Source: Pirellulales bacterium
Lineage (GTDB): Bacteria; Planctomycetota; Planctomycetia; Pirellulales; Thermoguttaceae
Assembly (NCBI GenBank): GCA_013360685.1
Contig: JABWBD010000008.1
Span: forward strand, 1 to 47,523
Length of the DNA stretch: 47,523 nt
Direction of reading: 5' to 3'
The notes under the pieces were generated by a model. It was not told where the DNA came from. It ran no database searches and saw only the letters and a program-made list of their open reading frames with translations. This document shows positions 41,701 to 47,523 of this stretch, piece by piece. Within the stretch, counting starts at the first letter, position 1, and each line of letters opens with the position of its first letter. A program made the translations under genes and the position numbers.

Positions 41701-43451
41701 TGGCTGGCAAGCTGGATCTGGAAGCTGGTGGTCCCGCCCGTTTCCGTGGTCTGTCCCGTGGTCGGCTGGACGGTGATGCCCACCGCATCGTTGTCGAGGT
41801 TCGTCACCGACACGTCGGAGACCGGGAAGCCGTGGTACTGGGAATCGCTGCTAGAGGCCGCCGCGGTCACGATCGTGTACGTGATGTTTCCGTCGGCCAC
41901 GGGGTCGTCCTGGCCGGTGGCCACGATGGTCTGCGGGATATTCCAGTTCGCCGACGTAAACGTCACGCTTGCGGGCGAGACCGTTCCTTCCGTCGTGTCA
42001 GAGGACAACAGCCCGATGGTCACATCGGCGGTCGGCTGGCTGCTGAGCACGATCTGGAAACTGGCGGTCCCTCCCGCCTCCGTCGTCTGCCCGCTCGTCG
42101 GTTGCACCGTGATGCCGATAGCGTCGTTGTCCCGGTTCGTCAGCAGGACGTCGTCGGCGTTCCGGCTGTTGTAGTTGGCGTCGCCGCTGACTGCCGGCGC
42201 CGTCTCGATGCGATAGGCGATATGGCCGTCGGCCTGTCCGTCGTCCTGCCCTGTGACGGTGACGGTCTGCGCCTGGTTCCAGTTCGTCGGGGTGAACGTC
42301 ACGCTCGAAGGCGAAACCGTCCCTTCGCTGGTATCGGTCGAGGAAAGTCCGATGGTCACGTTCGCGGTGGGCTCGCTGGTGAGCACGATCCCGAAGGTAA
42401 CCGTCCCGCCGCTCTCCGTGGTCTCCGATCCGCTGATGCCCGTGATTTGAATGCCCGCGGAGTCGTTGTCGGCGATCTGAAGCGTGGCCTGGCGGTTGGC
42501 TGTGTCGATCGTGACACTGGGGCTACCGCTGGTGATGGTGTCCAGACTCACGGCGACCGTCTCGTTGCCCTCGACCTTTGCGTCGTTGATCACGGGCACG
42601 TTGATGGTAGCCGTAGTGTTTCCCGCCGGGATCCTCACCGAACCGCTCAGGACCGTGTAGTCGCTTCCCGGCGTCGCCGTCCCGCCCACGGTGTAGCTGA
42701 TCACCGTATCCGACGAAGTGATTGCCGTCTGGGTGACCGTGAAGACCCCGCCCACCGCGCCCGCCTCGTTCCCGTTCGTCGTTGCCGCAATGCTCACTTG
42801 CGGATTCACCGGCTGGGTGATGGCGATGAAAGTGTTGATGAATTCGATATCGCCCAACTGAACGGCAGTGGGGTCGGAGAAGAATAGCGTGGCGCGCGGG
42901 GTGAATTCGGAAAGCTGGGCGCCCAGATCGAGTGTGTTCGGCTGTTGAGTGTCGACGTGGAAAGGCATGCTGAACAAGAAAAATTCCGCACCTCGGTTCC
43001 CGGGAGGAATCCTATCCTGATCCAGTCCGCCGGCGTCGCGGACCCATCCGTCCGTCGAGGTGTCTGCGAAGTCGGCGTTGAGCGAGTACTCCGAGCCTTC
43101 GTGTGTGATCGGGCCGTTGATCGACACCAGATCGGATTCATAGGACACGTCGAAATACGCCTGAAGCACTCCCGTCGCCTGACTGGCCCGGTTGTCTCGA
43201 ACATAGGTCCGCACCAGGAATTCTTGCCCGACTTGGAGCGTTTCAAGCGGCGTCTGGCTCGGGTCACTCGCGTCGATGTATTCAAAACGGACCACGAGCT
43301 TCCCGTCCAAGAACAATCGACGTTCCAGCCATTCGTGGGCCAGTGTGCGTGTTCGGACAGTTGGTGCGGCCGACCGCCGCCTTTTGCCGCCGCGGCGTTT
43401 CGAACCTCGACGAGAAATGGGAAAACTGGCCCAAAGCGGCTTCCAGATCAT
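35721..43451 (-). CDS. Giant LEPR-XLL surface protein with 14 Calx-beta-like repeats
   Basis: This is a 2576-residue protein. The basic N-terminus and LAHEWLERRLFLDGKLVVRF fit the LEPR-XLL signature of planctomycete exported proteins. Residues ~50-210 look like a cohesin-type beta domain, and ~215-330 like a Calx-beta domain. From ~331 to ~1898 there are 14 tandem units of ~112 residues, each with a TTEAGGTA-like start, a VTxTGxDDxxxDG centre and an NxDND acidic end that probably binds calcium. Three more Calx-beta units follow, then an SdrD_B-type domain (GTVWYDANNNGKREAGETL; AGAYRFDELPAGTYTVREI) and a C-terminal region ending LEGPWIEELPGG. It is probably a calcium-stabilised adhesin or cell-envelope fibre. 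No ribosome site is evident at ATG 43451. Confidence 0.92.
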   Translation of the reverse strand: MIWKPLWASFPISRRGSKRRGGKRRRSAAPTVRTRTLAHEWLERRLFLDGKLVVRFEYIDASDPSQTPLETLQVGQEFLVRTYVRDNRASQATGVLQAYFDVSYESDLVSINGPITHEGSEYSLNADFADTSTDGWVRDAGGLDQDRIPPGNRGAEFFLFSMPFHVDTQQPNTLDLGAQLSEFTPRATLFFSDPTAVQLGDIEFINTFIAITQPVNPQVSIAATTNGNEAGAVGGVFTVTQTAITSSDTVISYTVGGTATPGSDYTVLSGSVRIPAGNTTATINVPVINDAKVEGNETVAVSLDTITSGSPSVTIDTANRQATLQIADNDSAGIQITGISGSETTESGGTVTFGIVLTSEPTANVTIGLSSTDTSEGTVSPSSVTFTPTNWNQAQTVTVTGQDDGQADGHIAYRIETAPAVSGDANYNSRNADDVLLTNRDNDAIGITVQPTSGQTTEAGGTASFQIVLSSQPTADVTIGLLSSDTTEGTVSPASVTFTSANWNIPQTIVATGQDDPVADGNITYTIVTAAASSSDSQYHGFPVSDVSVTNLDNDAVGITVQPTTGQTTETGGTTSFQIQLASQPTANVTIDLSSSDTNEGTVSTSSVTFTPLDWNLARLITVTGQDDDVADGNVAYTIVTSAATSSDPGYNGRSVPDVSITNLDNDAVGITVAPTTGQTTEAGGTAGFAITLSSRPAADVTIALSSTDTSEGTLSTESVTFTPDTWNVSRNVTVTGQDDDEADGNMAYTIVTAPAVSSDLSYHGRNAADVAMTNLDNDAIGITVQPTVGQTTEAGGTASFTVVLSSRPTADVTIGLSSSDPAEGTVSPGAVTFLPTTWNVPQTVTVTGQDDARADGNRPYTIVTAPATSTDPSYAGRNAADVSMTNQDNDSAGILITASGTSETTESGGTCEFRIVLTSQPTADVVIDLSSSDAGEGTVSPSSVRFTPDNWNDQQAVTVTGADDPQDDGDMVYTVVTAPAASSDSSYSGRDADNPTVTNRDNDQAGFVIAVLGPLTTSESGQSTSFSVVLLSQPTAEVTVDVTSSDPSEGNPQPAALTFDATNWNAPQTVTIAGADDHDIDGDVEYRIVTGARSSDPKYDRVGSDELRLTNTDNDVAGISVSPVAGLGTSEAGATATFEVVLDTRPTADVTVEIVSSDPSEGTTSVDHLTFTAENWSSPRIVTINPVDDPIDDGDIAYSIEIRPATSSDTDYAGFDPADVAVTNLDNDQAGFAILPTADLSTTEAGATAEFTVVLTSQPSADVTIEVSSTDLTEGTVNPAELVFTAANWNEPQKVTVTGQDDELTDGDVVYSIVLSAAGSDDPNYDGRDPGDVNVTNADNDIPGFVLLHASGLFTDEAGLTASFEIALKTAPSAPVTLDLSSSNSGEGTVSPGQLVFTPENWATPQSVTVTGMDDVRADGNIVYQIVTAAATSEDANYHGIDPQDASVTNRDNDVAGIHVTPTAGRTTSEAGGSADFEVRLTSEPVAAVEVGLVSSKPGEGTASPGSLTFTSANWNQPQTVRVTGVDDAVDDDDAIYLVTASVTGSDDAGYRNVAAQSVEFTNTDNDTAGVIVSRTSGLVTSEQGDEAEFTIVLASRPTGAVEIRLSSSDPREGTVSPSQVVFTEANWNEPQTITVTGSDDYAADGDRSYSIITSPALSADPKYGDRAVEDVAVTNRDDDVPGITITPRSGLETTEAGGTATFEVKLDTEPFSDVEITVTSSDPTEGTVDPAVLRFSPTTWSVAQTVTVRGTDDSLTDGRVGYTVLVEVAASDDAAYRELDGTSVEVANRDDDVPGIRLTAGEDAATGEAGRTAALSVVLKAQPETDVIVQLASSDETEGSLLTQTLTFTPANWNTPQTVTAAGVNDDAVDGNVDYTITATATSSDPNYTGLAPVELALTNEDDDSAELTIQAVETEVFEGTGGTSAQVTFEVKLSGAVQGGFSVAYAVSDGTATLAGGDYVDNDGAIAFAGTDSESHLVTVAVNPDNILEADETFRAALAGLSNIGPGAAARINVASEPLEFAILDDEEFTVSLTAVSLPEGTGSARTTFSFEVTISNPVQGGLQIRYTTNDGTATLAGGDYIDNDGVLSFSGETAETKTIQVEVVQDAKVERDETFVVTLEEIIFLDPALAEVISAEGGSRTGRIVNDDQATVSFAASSSLAVETAGSHSVDVRLSVAGGGTLSEDVTVAVAAVAGSTAVSPADYAIGNPTVTFAAGSADGATRAVAINLVPDGLAEGQEVVRLGLAIGGDALGGQVTVISPEQHDVLINEDVLTGSIAGTVWYDANNNGKREAGETLIPGVTVVLSGTSAGGETVEIDSMTDSAGAYRFDELPAGTYTVREIQPKAFLDGIDVVGTIGGNQSGTLHDDALTDIVLAAGQQGVGYDFGERALVNSPVSPRRFLASAYSLEQSIREVVAKAEEAAGETARAAAIRRGEAATMRRIGSQVEFIGTSQNDEFKFVPAGGTQSTSAEKHLVVANGIRWEFGEDVRSIAVNGSGGSDRIELYDSPASDLLEASGGMAALSNNDFRLEAIAFELVRAICSLGGTDKVEKEAVDYILELEGPWIEELPGG
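37758..42461 (-). repeat. 14 tandem ~336-bp coding repeats
   Basis: The repeats encode ~112-residue Calx-beta-like units of the giant surface protein. Units 2-5 (counted from the N-terminus) are clearly more alike (GITVQPTxGQTTEAGGTASF) than units 7-14, which points to recent duplication at the N-terminal side. Boundaries are given by the recurring NLDNDAVGI-type junction. Confidence 0.88.
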
Positions 43452-43688
43452 GGTGGGTGCATCTCAACTAGGGGGCAGAACGGAGGCGATCCGAATCTCG
43501 CCGTCTCGGTTCATCATGGCGGCGCGTTCGCAACGAGCCCAAACGACAAGAATGGGGGACTCGCCGCGACTTCGATCTTAACCCGACACTTCGTGCATTT
43601 CAACCAACAAACACAACGGTTGGCTGGAATGCGTCCATGCCCGAGAGGGGATGTCGCGTGCTGTCAAGGCCGCTGGCAGAAGTGCGGT

Positions 43689-43763
43689 ACCAGCAACCCG
43701 GCTGCTCCCCGGAATCGTTTGACGCCGGAGGGCACTCCGAAGTTCAGCAGCCGGGCTGCTGGT
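43689..43763. repeat. 18-bp inverted repeat between two LEPR-XLL genes
   Basis: ACCAGCAACCCGGCTGCT (43689-43706) and AGCAGCCGGGCTGCTGGT (43746-43763) are reverse complements with one mismatch. They lie 26 bases after the stop of the upstream minus-strand gene, where a transcript end would be expected, although there is no T-run. The gap 43452-43789 holds no other feature I can support. Confidence 0.65.
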
Positions 43764-43789
43764 TGGCCTGATTCCTGCGAATTTGCCTC

Positions 43790-45634
43790 TTACACCCAGG
43801 TGCCGAGCACGCCCTGGACGGGGTCGGGCTTTACTTCCGGCTCCTCGAACCAATCGTTGAAGACGTCGGCCACTCCCCCGCCGCCATGGATGAAGTTGGT
43901 GGGTGCTCCCAGAGCCGGCAAGATCGTATCGCCGAGCAAATCCAACTCGTCGGCACTGGCCCCCATAAAGATCTGCAACGAGGGAGAAAAACCGGATATG
44001 AACTGGATATCGGAAATCGTTACGTGGTCCACGCCGGTTCCGACCGCGTCGGGAGCAGCCAACGTATTGCCCGCCGTGTTGTAGAAAAGCCCCGAAATAA
44101 AGATGGGCGCCGCCGCTGCACCTTGGGCTATCGTGAAATCGTTGTCGCCGTCGTACAGTTCCACTCTGACTCGCCCACCGATCTGCGTGCCGGAAACGGT
44201 CGCCGTGTCGCGATTCCCGGCGGCAGCCTGATCGCCCTGGATCAACAGGGCGTCGCCGGCCGCGTAACCCGCAGCGACGAACGCCGCGGTAACCGCAGCG
44301 GGCAACCAGCCGGGAAGACCATTGGTTGGACCTCCCAGGCGAGTACCGATGTTGCTGTCCAGAACCGTCGTACTGCTGCCCTCCGTTCCCACCGGCGGTA
44401 TGGCCACGTACTCGTGTGTGATGAAGAGACCCCAGGGAGCGTCGGTACTCTCCATTCTGAAAAGATCCTGCCCGAGATCATTCGCGACTACCACGGGGTG
44501 GCCGATGACAGCGCCCGAACCGAGATCCGTGCCCAGGTGGCTGTTGGTGATCGTCACGTTGGAACCGCCCGGACCGCCGTCGTTGTCGACGAGCACCCCT
44601 TCCGTCACATCGATCTGGTCAATGCTGACGAAATCGATCACTCCCGCAATATTGGCCCCGTTGTTGATCTCCAGCCTGCCATAGACTTGGAGAGGACCGC
44701 CGTGCGTCGGCAGCGGCCCCATCGTGATCATGCTCCCGCCACCGTTGTTGTTGAGAATCAACGACCCTTGCCGGGGACTAGCGGGGATGTCCCTGCCGAA
44801 CGTGGTCTTTCCGTGGATATTGACGACGTCTTTGCCGATAAGGTTCGTCATCACAAAGCCGACGCCCGTAACAGCGCCTTCGTTGGTGTAGACACCGCCA
44901 GGATTGCGTACCACGGCGTCCGGGTCGGTGGTCGTGTTCCCGCGGAAATCACTGTCCACGATCAGCGTCGCCGTGGCGCCGGTGGAATTGCGAACGACGG
45001 TAGTGCCTTTGACCTCCGAGTTCCCGATTCGCAAAATGCTCGATCCGCTGGTCGTGCCGCCAATGGCGAGTTGACCGTTGACCGTCACTCCGGTCGAACC
45101 AACAACCTCGTGCGAGTTGGGGTCAAAATCGCCGATCTCGATCGTGTCGCCCCCCTCGCTCGTGATAAAGAGATTCGCCTTGGTCTGCGAATCGAGCGAG
45201 GCGCTTCGCGGGAGGAACTTGAAAACATCGGGTTGCGACAGCGCTCCGCCGACAAGGTCGTCCAGGTCGACGTAAATGTCTCCGGTGATATCGACCGTCT
45301 GCACGTCGTTGTCACCAGGCACGGCGGTGCCGTTGAACAAGAGCTGCGTCCCATTGAGGCCCTTGATTTCGTAAGTGTTGCCTGTCGCGCCTCCGATCCA
45401 CCGCAGGCTCACCTGGTCGGCAAACCCATCGGCGTCTCGGAGCAACAGGTCATCTGCCGTGATTGCCGGCAGTGCGCCACCCGGGAAGAGAGGCACGGCG
45501 GCGGCAGCGGCATTCGCGCCGGTAAGAATGTCTACCGCCAGAAGTTCCCGACGTTCCAGCGGCTCGAATCTCAATGACTTGTTACGCGAACAACCCCCAC
45601 GGACCTTCTTCGCCCTCTTGCTTCGACGAAACAT
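43790..45634 (-). CDS. LEPR-XLL surface protein, beta-rich
   Basis: This is a 614-residue protein. The basic N-terminus ends in SLRFEPLERRELLAVD, a clear LEPR-XLL domain, the planctomycete export/sorting signature. The rest is glycine-, asparagine- and threonine-rich with repeated short beta strands (SSILRIGNSEVKGTTVVRNS; SNVTITNSHLGTDLGSG; DHVTISDIQFISGF), which suggests a beta-helix or beta-solenoid. No catalytic motif, sugar-binding module or membrane anchor is visible. It ends GVADVFNDWFEEPEVKPD followed by a short tail. It lies upstream of the giant repeat protein on the same strand, 338 bases away, and may be a related envelope component. The start ATG 45634 is supported by the signature position. 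Confidence 0.87.
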   Translation of the reverse strand: MFRRSKRAKKVRGGCSRNKSLRFEPLERRELLAVDILTGANAAAAAVPLFPGGALPAITADDLLLRDADGFADQVSLRWIGGATGNTYEIKGLNGTQLLFNGTAVPGDNDVQTVDITGDIYVDLDDLVGGALSQPDVFKFLPRSASLDSQTKANLFITSEGGDTIEIGDFDPNSHEVVGSTGVTVNGQLAIGGTTSGSSILRIGNSEVKGTTVVRNSTGATATLIVDSDFRGNTTTDPDAVVRNPGGVYTNEGAVTGVGFVMTNLIGKDVVNIHGKTTFGRDIPASPRQGSLILNNNGGGSMITMGPLPTHGGPLQVYGRLEINNGANIAGVIDFVSIDQIDVTEGVLVDNDGGPGGSNVTITNSHLGTDLGSGAVIGHPVVVANDLGQDLFRMESTDAPWGLFITHEYVAIPPVGTEGSSTTVLDSNIGTRLGGPTNGLPGWLPAAVTAAFVAAGYAAGDALLIQGDQAAAGNRDTATVSGTQIGGRVRVELYDGDNDFTIAQGAAAAPIFISGLFYNTAGNTLAAPDAVGTGVDHVTISDIQFISGFSPSLQIFMGASADELDLLGDTILPALGAPTNFIHGGGGVADVFNDWFEEPEVKPDPVQGVLGTWV

Positions 45635-46301
45635 GGTTCAGTCTCCCATCATCAGAGCACAAGCCGGACAATCGCATCCTCCCTCAGCCCTTCTTGCGTT
45701 CTTTGTTGAAAAACCAGACTCTGATCCGTCGGAGCTGGGAACTGTCTCACCAGGAAAAGTCCGCCACGTGATCCACCGAACCGGCCGGCCGCTGACGGTG
45801 AAAGAGCAGGAAAACCAGATCACGTCCGATCGAGAGGCACAATTCTGAGGGTCACTACGGCTGTCGGCAGTATAGGTGTGATGTTTCCCAGCCGTCAATC
45901 CCCCCGGCTCCAAAAAATTCGACAAAATCCTAAGCGCTGCCTTCACCACCCTTCACCATTCCTTCGCCACCGTTCGCGCCTGCGGTCACCTCCGTCAAAC
46001 CTTGCCATCCGATCTCCGCAGAACGTCCGGACCCGCAGAAGAAACCTGCCAAACCCTGGGCCTAGAACCCCGCTTTGGCAAAGTTGCCGGAAACCGCAGA
46101 CTCCGCCAATCCTGCCCATTCATTGCGCCAGCCTGAGCGCGGTGCGATCTAAAGGGTGGGTCTGTTGACTCTGTAAGCGTAACTGTTATTCTGGGCATGG
46201 TCTCTGTGTCCGCTAGAATTGCCGGCCTCTGCCGATCCTGGCTTTTCGGTGTGGTCCTATGGCGGGTGCTCAGCTTTCTGGAGCGGTGTCCTGTGTTCGC
46301 A
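45635..46301. other. Gap between divergent LEPR-XLL genes
   Basis: About 670 bases contain no credible gene. There is a pyrimidine-rich stretch of short CCTTCACCA/CCTTCGCCA-type repeats near 45940-45985. The stretch should hold promoters for both divergent surface-protein genes, but I cannot identify a convincing -10/-35 pair. Confidence 0.5.
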
Positions 46302-47523
46302 ATGATCTCAAGGCGCCGATCCCGATGGAACGGTAAACGCGCAAAAGCTCAACGATCGCCGCATGGAAGCCGCTTATCGAACACCTTGAATCGACAGCTC
46401 GCGGTCGAGCCGCTCGAGGACCGCCGGCTTTTGTCGATGGGGCCGCCGCTGTTGGCCGCATCGCTGCCCTATCCTCCGGCCTCCACCATCATTTACGAGG
46501 AGCATTTCGAGAACGGCCCCGGCGGATACACTCCGGACAATTCCGGCGGCACAATGCAAGGCCTGTGGCACTATTCCCTTGGCCGTCGCGGGGACGGCCT
46601 CCCGGGGCACACGCCCAATCACAACTGGTACTACGGTCTTTTCGAGACCGCCAGAGGCTTCGGCCGCTATGACGTAGCGCCCTTTGACCATCAAGGCACC
46701 TTGACCTCGCCCGTCCTCCCCTCGATCCCGTTCCGCGGCAAGACGACCCTCTTCTTCAATTACTTCCTCGAGACTCGGGGCGAACCCGATCGTGACTTCG
46801 CCGAGGTCCGCATCGTCATCAACGGGGTCCAGTCGACAATCCTCAGCCGCGCGGACAATGGGCTTCGGGAGACGAACGGTCAGTGGCTTCCGGCCTCGTA
46901 CAAACTCGATGCGTTCGCCGGCAAGACGTTCCAATTGCAGTTCTTCTTCAACACCGCCGATCCACCCCGGTTCGACCCCGAGGGCTGGTACGTCGATGAC
47001 GTGGTGATCGTCAACGAGCCGGACCCTATCTCGGGTTACAAGTGGGACGATCAGGACCACGACGGCGTCTGGGACAGCGGCGAGCCGGGGTTGAACGGGT
47101 GGACGATCTATCTGGACCGCAACGGCAACAACAAGTGGGATCAGGATCAGGGCGAGGAGTCGTTCGTTACCCGGAACGACGGCCAGCACGATGGGGCCTA
47201 CTGGTTCGCGGACTTGCCGGCCGGGAAGTACACTGTACGGGAGGTGCTCAAGGAAGGCTGGAAGCAGAGCTATCCGGCGGAATCCGTCACTCCGCCTTTC
47301 GAGCACGTGGTCACGATCGATCCGTCCGCAGGCGTGCGAGTCAATGGAGGCTGGGAAAAAACCGAACCGCCGAACTTCGGCAATTTCGAACCGGACATTT
47401 CCGGCTACAAGTGGGATGACCGCATCGCGGACGGGGTGTGGGATGCGGACGGTGCGGACAACGTTGCCGGCACACCGGACGACGAAGAGGGCCTGAACGG
47501 CTGGATCATCTACATTGACCAAG
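46302..47523 (+). CDS. LEPR-XLL protein with SdrD_B-type repeats (cut by window edge)
   Basis: This frame is open from ATG 46302 to the right edge (407 codons). It starts with a basic region (SRRRSRWNGKRAKAQR), then QLAVEPLEDRRLLSMGPPLL, a textbook LEPR-XLL signature. Residues ~60-245 form a beta-sandwich-like domain (IIYEEHFENGPGGYTPDN; SPVLPSIPFRGKTTLFFNYF; FDPEGWYVDDVVIV), probably a lectin-like MAM/CBM-type fold. From ~250 SdrD_B repeats begin: ISGYKWDDQDHDGVWDSGEP, GLNGWTIYLDRNGNNKWDQD, then GAYWFADLPAGKYTVREVL, and a second unit starts ISGYKWDDRIADGVWDAD. These repeats bind calcium in staphylococcal surface proteins. The protein continues beyond the window and is probably long. Confidence 0.88.
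   Translation, partial: MISRRRSRWNGKRAKAQRSPHGSRLSNTLNRQLAVEPLEDRRLLSMGPPLLAASLPYPPASTIIYEEHFENGPGGYTPDNSGGTMQGLWHYSLGRRGDGLPGHTPNHNWYYGLFETARGFGRYDVAPFDHQGTLTSPVLPSIPFRGKTTLFFNYFLETRGEPDRDFAEVRIVINGVQSTILSRADNGLRETNGQWLPASYKLDAFAGKTFQLQFFFNTADPPRFDPEGWYVDDVVIVNEPDPISGYKWDDQDHDGVWDSGEPGLNGWTIYLDRNGNNKWDQDQGEESFVTRNDGQHDGAYWFADLPAGKYTVREVLKEGWKQSYPAESVTPPFEHVVTIDPSAGVRVNGGWEKTEPPNFGNFEPDISGYKWDDRIADGVWDADGADNVAGTPDDEEGLNGWIIYIDQ

Noticed and set aside
37758-42461. Repetitive DNA resembling a large repeat array or CRISPR
   Set aside because: The period of about 336 bp is coding and corresponds to protein domains; no short identical repeats with unique spacers exist in the window.
37515-42887. 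Plus-strand open frame of 1790 codons opposite the giant surface gene
   Set aside because: It mirrors the tandem repeats of the minus-strand gene, is dominated by Arg, Val, Gly, Asp and His, and has no domain; a shadow of regular GC-rich codons.

Overview
The window looks like chromosomal DNA of a planctomycete. Several independent signs agree: LEPR-XLL export signatures on three giant or surface proteins, Tat-exported FAD oxidoreductase, Gfo/Idh/MocA and TIM-barrel proteins, a PQQ-like propeller protein, many short palindromic repeats, and high GC with long antisense shadow frames. Gene density is moderate and most genes are monocistronic.

Layout. 1-490: the tail of an unknown gene and a C-terminal remnant of a HAD-like phosphatase gene on the minus strand. 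About 480-6590: a probable integrative element with a RepA-like AAA ATPase, five small overlapping genes of unknown function, an HTH protein, a 69-residue protein and a large serine recombinase, closed by a hairpin that overlaps the recombinase 3' end. 6.8-13.2 kb: secreted metabolism (Tat FAD oxidoreductase, PQQ-like propeller protein, secreted esterase, Tat HEAT-repeat protein). 13.2-18.5 kb: an odd segment with a phosphatase fragment fused to a DNA polymerase III alpha-like protein that has lost its catalytic aspartates, a WYL regulator 3 bp downstream, a palindromic repeat element, and a minus-strand pair encoding an RNase J-like MBL/beta-CASP hydrolase and a PD-(D/E)XK-like protein. 18.6-18.9 kb is non-coding and very rich in hairpins. 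19.0-22.8 kb: agmatine deiminase-like protein, D-aminoacylase and an NDUFA9-like SDR. 22.98 kb: tRNA-Val(TAC).

23.3-27.5 kb: a PhnD-like/patatin fusion protein, then a graveyard of truncated genes (two Gfo/Idh/MocA, one XylR-type AraC) among perfect palindromes. 27.7-30.0 kb: argC and argJ of arginine biosynthesis. 30-35 kb: a large secreted beta-helix/LamG protein and a Tat-exported sugar isomerase-like protein. 35.46-35.65 kb: debris of a DUF433/DUF5615 toxin-antitoxin module. 35.7-47.5 kb: three LEPR-XLL surface proteins, including a 2576-residue protein with 14 tandem Calx-beta-like repeats and one that runs off the right edge.

The best candidates for something undescribed are the catalytically dead DnaE-like gene coupled to a WYL regulator, the set of unknown genes inside the recombinase element, the PhnD-patatin fusion, and the structured non-coding stretch at 18.6-18.9 kb. 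All family calls are from reading the sequence; no database search was possible.
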